Made by a program: the position numbers and the translations under genes
Assembly: GCF_047495875.1 (NCBI RefSeq)
Contig: NC_092497.1
Location: forward strand, 71,046,134-71,110,133
Direction of reading: 5' to 3'
DNA from: Pithys albifrons albifrons
Lineage: Eukaryota > Chordata > Aves > Passeriformes > Thamnophilidae
DNA: 64,000 bases
In this document: positions 1 through 10,587 of the stretch, in pieces
How positions within the stretch are numbered: position 1 is the stretch's first letter
Layout of the letters: each line of letters begins with the position of its first letter
Notes under the pieces: generated by a model
The model's input: only the letters and a program-made list of their open reading frames with translations
What the model was told of the DNA's origin: nothing
Database searches by the model: none

Positions 1-2926
1 AGTCAATATGGCCAAGGTTGAGGTGTTGTTTTAGGGAGTCCTTGTTTCTCTTCTTCGGGGCTCCTCTCTTGCGGCAGCCAGTGGTGAGTTCACCATAGAG
101 CACAATCTTCGGCAGGCGGTGATTCTCCATCCTGGAGACGTGCCCTGCCCAGCCCAGCTACGTTCTCATCAGCATGGCCTTGATACTGCTGACCCCTGCC
201 TGTTCAAGAACAGACACATTGGTCACATAATCAGACCAGTGGATGTTTAGGATTGAACGGAGGCAGCGCTGATGGAAGTGTTCGAGAAGCTGTAGGTGGT
301 GGCAATAGATGACCCATGATTCAAACCCATATAAAAGGGTAGACAGTACAATGGTTCTGTAGACACTGATCTTTGTACTTCTCTTCAGGTGTTTATTGAA
401 CCAGACTCTTTTATGGAGTTTTCCAAAGGCTCTGTATGCCTTTGCCAGCCTGTTGTCTATCTCTTTGTCAATCTTACCGTCTGAGGAAATGATACTTCCC
501 AGATAGGTGAACTGCTGGACTAACTTAAGCTCTGATTCACTTATGGTGATGTGGGGATGATGGAAGACTTCCTGAGGTGGGTAGAGAACTTCTGTCTTCT
601 TCAGGCTGACTTCCAGCCCAAAAAGCTGGATGTTAAGCACTGCAGAGCTGCTTCTGTGTGAGCAATGGGGGCGGCATCGTCAGCAAAAAGCAGCTCACGG
701 TCAAGGTGATTCAGAGTCTTAGTGTGGGCCTTCAGTCACCTTAGGTTGAATAGGCTTCCATCAGTATGATATCAGATCTAGGTGCCGTATTCTTCATCGA
801 GGTCTGCTGTGGCTCTTTGGAGCATCATGCTGAAGAAGATTGTGAATAGAGTTGGTGCAAGAACACAACCTTGTTTCACACCATTGGTTATTGGAAAGGG
901 CTCAGAGAGTGCATTGTTATATCTGACTTGTCCACGCTGATCCTCATGTAGCAGAATGATCATTTTGAGGAACTTGGGGGCATCCTAAACATTCCAAGAT
1001 CTGCCACAGGCCTTTTCTGCTCACAGTCTCAAAAGGTTTCGTGAGGTCAACAAAAGTTACATAGAGTCCTTTGTTCTGTTCCCTACACTTCTCTTGCAGT
1101 TGTCTGGGAACAAATACCATGTCTGTGGTGCTCCTATTGGCTCTGAAACCACACTGGCTTTCAGGTAGAAGTTCTTCTGCAATAGTGGGTACTAATCTGT
1201 TCAGAAGTATTCTTGCAAGGATTTTACCAGCAATGGAGAGCAAAGTAATACCTCGGTAATTTGAGCAGTCTGATTTTTCTCCTTCTTATATAGGGTAATG
1301 ATGACTGCATCATGGAGATCCGGTGGTAGTTCCCCTTGTTCCCAGCAACCCACAACAAGCTTGTGAAATTTGGCATGGATTGCTTGACCTCCATGCTTCC
1401 AGTTTTCAGGTGGAATTCCATCAACCCCAGATGCCTTGCCAGTTTTCAACTGTTGTATGACCTTGAGTAATTCTCCCATAGTAGGGGCTGCATCCAATTC
1501 ATGTTTCGCCGGTTGTTGTGTAATGTGCTGAATTGCGGAGCCTTGGACTACACAGTTGGCTCTGAAGAGAGTCTGAATATGCTCAGACCATTGGTTCAGG
1601 ATGGAGGTTTTATCTGTGAGAAGCATTTGACCATCTGCACTGAGTAGGGGACTTTGAACCTGGTGTGTGGGTCCATACACTGCTTTCAGGGCCTCATAGA
1701 ATCCTCTCTGGTTACCCAAATCTGCGCATAGTTGTGTCTTTTCTGCTAGGTCGAGCCACCATTTGTTCTGGATGTCTCAAAGTTTCTGTTGGAGCTTGCT
1801 GCATGCAAGACGAAAGGCAGCTTTTTTTATATGGCAAGATGGCTGAGCAAGGTGTGCTTGGTGAGCAGTTCTCTTCTTCTTCAACAATTTCTGGACCTCT
1901 TGATTGTTTTCATCAAATCAGTCTGTGTTTTTCTTGGAGGAGAACCCTAAGAACTCTTCAGAGGACTGCAGGATACTATTTTTAATGTGTTGCCAAAGTG
2001 CTTCAGAAAAGGGATCTATGAGTTTATCTTTAAGTCTAGTTTGAAGGTTTCCCTGGAAGCTGTCTCTCACTGTGACTGTTTGAAGATTGTTAACTTGGAG
2101 CCTCCTCCTTTGAATGCCACATCTCTTAGGTTTGGGCTTGAAGTGGAGGTTAAGTTTGCAACACACAAGGTGGTGGTGTGTTTGACATTCTGCACTAGGC
2201 ATCACTCAAGTATGACGGACATCACCAACGTTTCTCTGTTGCACTAAGACAGTCAGTGATGTGCCAGTGCTTGGATCGAGGATGCATCCAGGTTGTCTTC
2301 AGGTTGTTTTTCTGTTGAAAGATAGTGTTGGTGATGGTGAGCTGCCGTTCTGCACAAAACTCTAGCAGGAGGCGTTTGTTGTCATTGCAGTTTCCAAGAC
2401 CGTGCTTGCCCAGGACTTCTTTCCAGCCTTCAGAGTTCTTGCCTACTCTGGCATTGAAGTCACAAAGGATTATGATCTTATCATCTGCAGGACCATTTTG
2501 GGTGAGACAGTGCAGGTCGATGTAGAATTTGTCTTTTTCCACTGGGTCAGCTTGGAGAGTTGGGGCATATATACTAAGAAGAACATGTTGCTTGTTGTGT
2601 AGTAGGAGGTGTCAGGAGATAATGCGATTGGAATGACCTGTCGGCAGATTTTCAAGTTTGGAGGTAATGGAGTTTTTAAGCATAAAGGCAACACCTGAAA
2701 GGTGTCTTTCGGTTTTGGGTTTGCCTGACCAGTACAGTGTGTATTCTGCATCATATTCTTTAAGGCTGCCTTCCTCATGCAGACGAACTTCACTGAGAGC
2801 AGCAATGTCGATGTTGAGTTGTGACAGTTCATGGGCGATTAGAGCAGAGTGATGCTCAGGATGTCCACTATCTGCGTAATCAAGCATGGTTCTGATGTTC
2901 CAACATGTTAGTGTTAATTTGAGCAC
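1..2926 (-). pseudogene. RTE endonuclease-reverse transcriptase, broken by stops and frameshifts
   Basis: The product would nick genomic DNA and copy the element's RNA at the nick. The endonuclease begins near 2926 with the LTCWNIRTM motif, then ALSEVRLHEEG (catalytic Glu) and CDFNARVG near 2460; the usual SDHH box reads THHHLV near 2175, so the catalytic Asp is changed. Reverse transcriptase signs follow: KASGVDGIP near 1430, VDLTKPFE (motif A, second Asp replaced by Glu) near 1050, GVKQGCVLAPTLF (motif B) near 875 and LLFADDAAP (motif C) near 690. The C-terminal domain has FTYLGSIISSDG near 520 and GHVSRMENHRLPK near 130. Open pieces lie at 2612-2926, 2222-2542, 1918-2205, 1201-1719, 944-1243, 778-963 and 158-640 and change frame repeatedly; an in-frame TAG sits at 158-160. 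It is a dead copy. Confidence 0.8.
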
Positions 2927-3294
2927 ACCTTTGAAGGCAGGTGTATGCCTTTGTCTTTGACCACATCAGAAGATGCCAGTTTGCCATGGTTATCAAACCG
3001 GATGTGGAGATGAGCTTTGTTTAGGCCACCTTTCCTAGGCTCCTCTCCATGGTGAGCAAGCAGTGCTGTCATTAGAAAAGGCTGCTAAGTTGTTCAGGAT
3101 GCTGTCCCACGAGACTATCATCTCCAGGGTCAGTCTTGAATGACTAATATCCTGAACCGGCTGCCTGCAGGGTTGTGTCTGAGGCTTCCAGCTACTTCTA
3201 TCACCTGCCGTTTTGACCCTCGCCTGTTGCTACAGGGCTTTGCAATGTGGGTGAACCCTTCAAGCCTGTGCAATGGATTTTTTAGGTGAGGCAC

Positions 3295-3922
3295 TGTCCT
3301 AGTTCAGCAGGAGAGACCAGCAAACCCTGTGTGTAGGTGATCAAAGCTGTGTATTCTACCCCCTCTATTCATTCCCCAAGGTCAATGGGCCATTAGCAGC
3401 AGCTGCCCAGGGAGCCATTATCACCTTCACACCCAGCCTGAGGGGGGCGGAGCTGCTAACGGGCCATCAACAGCTCAACACCCCCTGGCTCCCAGAGTTA
3501 ATCACCCATTGTGTGAGTCCCCGCCCAGGGGGAGGGACTGGGTGCTCCCTGAGGGTACATAAGTGGTGGGTAAGAAGACCTTGGGAACTTCTCGTCGGAT
3601 CCAGAGGAGCAGCAGGACCTTGACAGGAGGAGATCACCGCTCTCACCCAGACCACAGCCCTCGCCTGCACCAACAGGTTTTTCATTTCCTTTTGCTCTGG
3701 ACTTGGGGGAGCCACAGGGGTCTCAGCACAAGGGCAAACAAACTCCCTTGGGTTTGTGCCCCAGGACACTGGGTTATACTGCTGGGTTTTTGTGAGTTGA
3801 AAGTAATTTCCCTTGTGTGTCAGTGTTGTTATTGTAATATTATTATTAAATTTTAGCTCTGATTTATAATCTCTCTCGTGGTGAGTTCATTTCCCCTGCT
3901 GGTTCACCTTTAAACCAGCACA
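3295..3922 (+). mobile_element. Solo LTR of the 9.9-16.7 kb ERV family
   Basis: A 628-bp LTR beginning TGTCCTAGTT and ending AACCAGCACA, with terminal TG and CA. It is flanked by the perfect 5-bp target duplication GGCAC (3290-3294 and 3923-3927). It matches the two LTRs of the provirus at 9907-16688 along nearly its whole length, in the opposite orientation, and keeps the 38-bp stretch missing from that provirus's 3' LTR. It contains a TATA-like TACATAAG near 3555 and a candidate ATTAAA polyadenylation signal near 3845. The copy is a relic of an insertion whose internal part was lost by LTR-LTR recombination. It sits in the 5' region of the RTE LINE, so it is younger than that element. Confidence 0.92.
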
Positions 3923-4305
3923 GGCACAGCGTGCATGGAACTGGCCTCACCCTTTACTCCTAAGGTTCATCTTCCAGGGCCTAGAGAGCTTAGACAGTGA
4001 CAGCGAATATGTCAGGATGTAGGTTTGGTTAGAGCATCCTTCTCTTAGATAGATAGCTATACAGGGCTAAGTGAGCTCCATTTGACCAGGTTTGGAGTTA
4101 GAGTTGTCCTTCTCCTAGGATGATTGCCAGAGGGCTAGTGAGCCCATCCTGCCTGTGGACCCACTTTGTCTGACCCTTCAGCTGAGACCTGTCAGGCATG
4201 GGAGACCCTACCAGAGGCACATATCACTGCCAGCATAGCTCTCAACCTCTCGAGGGCATGCAAGCTTCTCCCCCATGACAAGGGGTTGTCCCCACAGAAG
4301 ACATG

Positions 4306-5476
4306 CATACATATGCATAGAAGTTAAATGATACCCATTTTTTTTTAATTTTCTCAATAAGTTTTACATTTACAAAAAAATTTTCCTAACTGAAAATATG
4401 TTGCAGTGCTCTGAAAAAGCCCATTTTGCCTCACTACATTTAGTATGCCTGAGAAAAATACACAAAATATTAGGGTTTGCATTTAATGAACAGTAAAAGT
4501 AGAAAATACTTGTCATACTAAGTGTCGTAGAAGTGTATAAAAATAATGCCAGTCATATTGTGAATAATTTTTAAAAGGCGGGCTATTTGTTTATAAAGTC
4601 CAGGCCACCTCAAAATTTTTTGATAAATAAGATAAAGTCATGGTCAGTGAAGAACCTTGACTTTGCATAGATGTAGAGCTTCATTGCTAAACATTTATTG
4701 CTCTGTTTTCTGGTATCATCACTTGCCCAAAACCCCTTAAATAATAGGCTGAGAAGCAAAAGTTTGTAGTAAGATTTTCCAGTAGTGTAGCATGATTAAT
4801 GTATAATGGTTTGCTAAAGTCCCCAAACACCACTTCACACCAGAAAAAAAACCCAACAAAACAAACATGGTGAGATGTGGTAATAGAACTGTGGAAACTC
4901 CTGATTACTTGAAGTCTGTTGCTAGCCCTAGGTCTAGTATTATTACAGTTACAAGTGAATTAAATTATCACCTTAGAGGACTAAAATGTTTTGACAAATA
5001 CAGTTCATGCTCCTTACTTCCTTAGTACATTTATAATGATGTTTTGATACTCCTGCATCTTGGAAGTTTAAAAGTGTTAGTTTCTCACATTAAGGGAGAT
5101 TATTCCCAAAATTGAATGCTACATAAAAAGCTGAATGTACCACTGGTCTGCATTCTTCTATTGGTTCTAAACTAAATCCAGTCAAGTTGGGTAGAAAAAA
5201 AATTTTTGTTTTGTAAGAATTTGATTTTTGCTGAAAGGTAAAATTTCATAACTTCACAACACATAGTAGTAAATTTGTTAAAATGCTTTGTATGTAATTT
5301 GAAATATTCTCTTATTTTTTAATTTTTTTTTTCCAAATAGAAATTTGAGGGAAAAATTTCTTTTGCATTCTGTCAAAAAAGACCTGGTTAGGGGAAAGGT
5401 TAGTCTGGAGAATCTTCCTGAGCTGATAATTTTCTTCCTCCACCTTTGGAAAGCTGAGGCTTTCACAGCTGCTGAA
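4306..5476. other. AT-rich non-coding stretch, nothing recognised
   Basis: AT-rich sequence with short poly-A and poly-T runs and frequent stops in all frames. No gene, LTR or CR1 match was recognised. Confidence 0.5.
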
Positions 5477-5600
5477 CATAGACTCATGGACTGGTTTGGC
5501 TTGGAAGGTATGTTAAAGATCATCTAGTTCCAACCACAATTAGGCCTTCTAGGGCCATTTCTTTTCCAGGCCGAACAACCCCAACTCTCAGAGAGATCTC
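5477..5600 (-). mobile_element. CR1 LINE 3' fragment
   Basis: The plus strand reads CATAGACTCATGGACTGGTT, then TTGGAAGGTATGTTAAAGAT and GGCCGAACAACCCC, the reverse complement of a CR1 3' end. The element's 3' end is at 5477. A short, internally deleted copy with no coding capacity. Confidence 0.75.
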
Positions 5601-8288
5601 ATAGAGATAATTTCAAGATCATTTAGTATAATTTATTTAACTTCATTTTAGCATTCTTTGAAAAAGCAGAATGCCTTAATCTACGTTTACATACTTCTAC
5701 AAAATAATTCAGAGGCACAGTATTTATGACCTGTCTTTGCTGAACTTGGTAATGTAAAAGAGGTAAAGATGGTCTGTTAATAAAAATTTTTTTGGCATTT
5801 CTTAGACTGTGATGTTACAGACTATGGCTTGTCCAAAACAACAAAGCACTATGCTAAATAAAGGATGTAGTGTAGTAACTAGCCTCCTGAATTATGGTCT
5901 GAATCTTTCCAATGTTTAGATAAAGTACAGTAATATTACTTGCACTCATTTCTATGTTTTTAGACCAAGGACTCTATGCTTAGCTTTGCTAAAGCCATTG
6001 CAATACACTACAGAAATAACTTCAAGGAGTTATTTGATCTTCAATTTACTGAGTATTCAGACTAATTTAAGCTAATAATGCTATATTCTTCCTTGGCCGA
6101 GTTTTCACTTCAATAAAGTGCAGTCTAGCATTCTGATAGTATAACATAATATGTTGGTCAGAGTTGAAGTAGAAAATGTGTCAAGAAAGTTCTTTTTCTG
6201 GTTTTGAAAAAAAACCACATAAAAAAAGCATGAGTTATTCAAACTCAGCCATATGGAGTGCAATGATCTGAATTTTTTTTATCTGCTTGTAAATTTTCTA
6301 GAGAAAGATCAATCTCTTAGATGTGGTTTGCATGTCACATAATGGTTCAAAGACATAGAAAATTATCACCTCATAAATAGTAAATTGATTAAATAAAGGT
6401 TTTAGAGGTAAGGAAAATATTTACTTATTTATAAATCATTAACCAGAGAGGCATTTCCCTACTCACTGTTGTAGTTGGTGAAATAAATCTCATGGACAAA
6501 GTTACACTTCCATCCCCAACAATTTTTGAGTGCTCCAGGAAAAATGATGAACTATTGCCATGAATATTTTTCTTGATACCAAAATTAAAAACAGTGAGTA
6601 TTGAATAAATTATTTCTCTATGAAAACAAAACAAAACAAGACAAACATTACCCAGTTTAAAAGAGAAAAGTCCCCTTTTAAGTGTTCAGGGAAATTTAGA
6701 TTGATGTAATCAGTGGCATTGTGAAGAGTTTATTTTTTAAGTTCCAGTAGTTCAATCAAAAGAATGACATGTAGTAGTTTCCCCCAAAAAGTAACTGTTT
6801 GAGTCTCCTGAATTGCTGTCCCTCTCTTTAAAGACATTAAAACTTTACTTTATTGTTTTTTTCCAATTTTGCTGGTGTTGTGGTTATTCATGAAGCCTTA
6901 CCTGCTATATTTTTTTGCATTATTTCAATGGTATTTTAAACTGATGTTAAGGTGATGAATATACACTAAAGCTTACTTGGCTGTGTTTTGGAGCGCTGGA
7001 AAATATCCAGCTATTTTCCTTTATGCAGTCTTTTGGCATGAAAGCAAGAATGCGCTATACTGCTATAATACTGATACAGGATGAACTCAGAGAACACTAT
7101 TTTTTCTCTTGTTTAATGATCCCAAAGTATTTTTCAAATATGTTGTTTAAAGCATATTCTTAATAAGGGATAATGGAAAAAAAGAGGAATTTTGGCTACA
7201 TGAGATTATCATGTAGCATATGTAAAACAGGTTGGTGGATTCAACCTGTTTCATGGCAAACAGGTAGGTTTATCACAAAAATAACCTTCCTACATCTAAT
7301 ACTAATTGAAAGTCATGTTGCTGTGTGTTTGAGAACAAATGCCAAGGATTAAGTTGGCATGAAACCTTAAAACTATTCTTCTCTAATAGGCACATACAAA
7401 AAGCTGTCAGTTTAATGGGAGAGACGAAATTATTCTTTATAATAATACTTGTTGAAGTGTTATATTTATAGGCACAAATAAAACAAAACAAGAAGCCTCA
7501 ATAAATATTACTCCTCACTGTGTTCTTTAAACTCAAGATTAGCACATATGTGCAATTCAAGCTCAGCAGTGCTTTCTAAAACATAAGTGTAACTTGTTTT
7601 GGAAACTAATTTTCATTTCACATATGGAAAATTAATTTAGCTGCATTAGATGATCCCCAAGCTTTTATGTTGGCTGAGGAATACATACCTAAAAGTTTTT
7701 AAGACATATCTTTGGTAGATAATAATTGGAAATCATTTTCACTGTATAAAATGCAGTGCAGAGGAAGTATTGTTTGCGTGACTGAAGCTGTCCTTTTCCT
7801 TGATTAAATAAAGTAACAAACATCTATTTCTTCAATAAAAGTGAAAAAGAACAGAACTGATGGAGAAACAATTAAATGGCAGCAATCAGATGTGAATTCA
7901 GTGAGAGCTTTGAAGTATTTTTAACTTTAAAATGCAATTGAAAATAGACCAATAAATTCACCTTTATAAATGGACAGAAACATAACTAAGTACAAAATAC
8001 TTCAGTGAGTGCAGAAAGAAACAGATTTGTATTAGTAGTTCTTTCTCAGTTATTTCAGTACTTACAGGTCTTAATTGCTTTCAGCCAGTTTAGTGGTAAC
8101 AAACTCATTCTGGTTTCAAGGAAATGCTTATTTCTATCACCTCAGAGACACTGTGCCATCTCCCAAACTTGCATTACTTTTGGCATGCTTAGCCTCTCTC
8201 TATGCAAAAAGCAAATAATAGCTTTACCTCTGGTGAATCCTCCTTACTTTTTAAATAATATAAACTTAGAAGGAGCTTTCAGGGGACA
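5601..8288. other. AT-rich non-coding stretch, nothing recognised
   Basis: About 2.7 kb of AT-rich sequence. Open frames are under 75 codons and lack family motifs or splice-site context. No repeat family was recognised. Confidence 0.5.
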
Positions 8289-8665
8289 TGGATAAAACAG
8301 AGATACTCAGTGCCTTCTTTGCCTCAGTCTTCTCCAACATGGTCTGCCTGATCCACCTAACTGCCTTTTATGAGTAATGTGAGGACACCGAATGTTATTT
8401 GTGTTATCTGTAGCAAAGCTTTGGACATGGTCTACCACACCGTTCTTGGATTTATTTTATGACAATAAGGCTTGGGCTATTGGATGAGTAAAATGCTGTC
8501 TGGATGGTCATGTTGAGAGAGTTGTAGACTGTGTGAAGGCAAATAACAAGGGACATTCAACAGGGTCAGTCATGAGATCTCTTTCACATCGCTCTCAGTA
8601 ATCAGAAGGAGGAGATGGAGAGCCTACTTCTCAGGTTTGCACATGACTTTAAACTGTGGTGACCA
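8289..8665 (+). mobile_element. Internal CR1 ORF2 fragment
   Basis: A degraded internal piece of CR1 ORF2. Translation in shifting frames gives LSAFFASVFSN near 8310, a KALDMVYHTVL-like piece near 8420 and a GDIQQGQSWDL-like piece near 8550, in the order seen in the better CR1 copies at 17.7-18.5 kb. Both ends are truncated and frameshifts are numerous, so this is a relic. Confidence 0.65.
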
Positions 8666-9699
8666 CTCCTCCATCAAATTTTGTGTGCTTTCCTAGGTTA
8701 TTTCTCTTAATTTTTGAAAGGCATATAAATGAAGAATACAAAATAGGAATGTTTATGAGCTCAAATTGTCATAACATCTATTTTTTTAATACTTCTAGTT
8801 CAGGGATATAGGTTAGACTATCAAAAATTAAGATAAATTACTCATTTCTATAAAACACATAATGTCTAGCCTAGTGTGTTTTTTTTGGCTTCATCCATTC
8901 AGCTTGTGAATTTGTGAACTGCATCCATCATAAGTGAAAATTCAGGAAAGCAAGTTACCTATTGCTTTTGTAATGGTAGATTTTATGTGTTTCACTGTTT
9001 TTCTTTCTCCCTCCTCTTACCCTCCACCCCAACTCATTTTATCAGGCTAGCATAAAGCAATGGTCTGATTTTTTCAATGTTTCACATATCGATTAGCTCC
9101 CTCTTTGTGAAACTTTCTTGCCTGCCCCTAAGGAGTGTTTTGAGTAGAATTTAATATTCCTTAATAATAAACATGCCAAGATTACATTGTAGTGGAACTA
9201 GCAAAACTTACCCATGGGAGAGTGAACTTGAAAAAGTAGAGTGCTGTAGAATAGAGCTACTTTGAAATGCTACCATGGGTGCTGAATTAAGTACACTGAA
9301 ATTCTGAACTGTTATCAGGTAGCTTCAGCATAGTGAGGGTTTTCAAGTAGATACTCCAAGAAATACATCTGATCTAGAGAATACATTGCTATCATGACAA
9401 CTAAATTTATTGTATTTTTCTTAAAAGTGATTTCTATATAAATTCTGGGCCATTACCTCCTCTGTGGGATAATGTAAAGGTGGAGTACAAGCACATCCAC
9501 ATAGCCAGTGGCAGATGTCCTGGTTACACAGCTGTCAGCTGTTAGTGCTAGGGCTCAGCTGAACTTGCTGCTCATCATTTGCCTCAGTTGGCCTGCATTA
9601 TATACAGGATTTTAAGCAATCAAATAAAGACATCCTTTTAGCCCAAGTCTTTTTAGCATATTAGTTTAAGCTTTCTTAGTTACGGTGTTGACTCTCTGT
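8666..9699. other. Non-coding stretch left of the CR1 arm
   Basis: AT-rich sequence without recognised genes. The last 200-300 bases are less AT-rich and could be the decayed 5' part of the CR1 that follows, but no diagnostic motif was found. Confidence 0.4.
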
Positions 9700-9906
9700 A
9701 AACTCAATCCACTGTAGCTGCAGCAGTCACTGAACCAGCCATGCCAGAGGCTCCAGCCAGCCAGACCTGCTGACAGCAGAGACAGCTCTCCAGGTCACAG
9801 CTTGCCAGGAGTGCCTGGTGTCTCCTCATGAGGCTGGGGCAGACAAACAGTTATTTTGCAGAAGACGGGCTGTGGTTGAATGGCTGTGTCACCAGGTAAA
9901 GGAGCT
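9700..9906 (+). mobile_element. Left arm of CR1 LINE (ORF1), split by provirus
   Basis: The last bases before the provirus read in frame as CHQVKEL. Across the insertion the frame continues as QEKVNRLHSIRANE from 16694, a coiled-coil-like stretch of the kind seen in CR1 ORF1. A pair of cysteines (ACQEC) lies upstream near 9810. The left boundary is uncertain; 9700 is where coherent similarity seems to begin. The continuity of the frame is the evidence that 9700-9906 and 16694-19316 were one element before the retrovirus inserted. Confidence 0.6.
9902..9906. repeat. Target-site duplication, left copy (GAGCT)
   Basis: GAGCT directly before the first base of the provirus; the matching copy is 16689-16693. 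A 5-bp duplication made by retroviral integrase. Confidence 0.93.
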
Positions 9907-10496
9907 TGTGCTGGTTTAAAGGTGAACCAGCAGGGGAAATGAACTCACCACGAGAGAGATTATAAGTCAGACCTAAAATTTAATAATAATATTACAATAG
10001 CAACACTGACACACAAGGGAAATTGCTTTCAACTCACAAAACCCCAGCAGTATAACCCAGTGTGCTGAGACCCCTGTGGTTCCCCCAAGTCTAGAGCAAA
10101 AGGAAAAGAAAAACCTGTTGGTGCAGGCGAGGGCTGTGGTCTGGGCAAGAGCGGGGATCTCCTCCTGTCAAGGTCCTGCTGCTGCTCTGGATCCGACGAG
10201 AGGTTCCCGAGGTCTTCTTACCCACCCCTTATGTACCCTCAGGGAGCACTCAGTCCCTCCCCCTGGGCGGGGACTCACACAATGGGTGATTAACTCTGGG
10301 AGCCAGGGGGTGTTGAGCTGTTGATGGCCCATTAGCAGCTCCGCCCCCCTCAGGCTGGGTGTGAAGTTGATAATGGCTCCCTGGGCAGCTGCTGCTAATG
10401 GCCCATTGACCTTGGGGAATGAATAGAGGGGGTAGAATACACAGCTTTGATCACCCCCACACAGGGTTAGCTGGTCCCTCCTGCTCAACTAGGACA
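9907..10496 (-). repeat. 3' LTR of provirus, with 38-bp deletion
   Basis: 590 bp; on the plus strand it runs from TGTGCTGGTT to CTAGGACA. It is near-identical to the 5' LTR at 16062-16688, but 38 bp present there (after AACCCAGTGT) are missing near 10062, and it has one extra T near 10367. The deletion has TGT at both edges, the signature of a slip or microhomology repair. Confidence 0.93.
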
Positions 10497-10512
10497 TTAT
10501 CCACCCCTTATT
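10497..10512 (-). promoter_or_regulatory. Polypurine tract
   Basis: On the minus strand the bases just before the 3' LTR read AATAAGGGGTGGATAA, a purine-rich run in the position where plus-strand DNA synthesis is primed in retroviruses. The exact primer end is not determined. Confidence 0.6.
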
Positions 10513-10587
10513 CTACTCCATCTAGTCATTCCCAAATTAATCCCCTTTTTACCTATACATATATATACACATATATACGATGAAACA

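Larger units (their letters stand above)
1..4305 (-). mobile_element. RTE-clade LINE, AviRTE-like, decayed
   Basis: A non-LTR retrotransposon read on the minus strand. From its 5' side (high coordinates) it has an untranslated region of about 1 kb, an APE-type endonuclease domain and a reverse transcriptase domain whose C-terminal part runs off the window at position 1. One EN-RT reading frame without a separate ORF1 is the plan of the RTE clade. A solo retroviral LTR (3295-3922) interrupts the 5' region; the flanks on both sides of it read as one sequence once the LTR and its GGCAC duplication are set aside. The 5' end is placed near 4305, where GC-richer sequence gives way to AT-rich DNA; this boundary is approximate. 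The 3' end and target duplication lie outside. The AviRTE assignment is an inference from domain plan and bird context; the RTE clade itself is surer. Confidence 0.75.

Noticed and set aside
10168..10488. 106-codon minus-strand frame over the 3' LTR
   Set aside because: LTR sequence open by chance; the same stretch is non-coding in the solo LTR.
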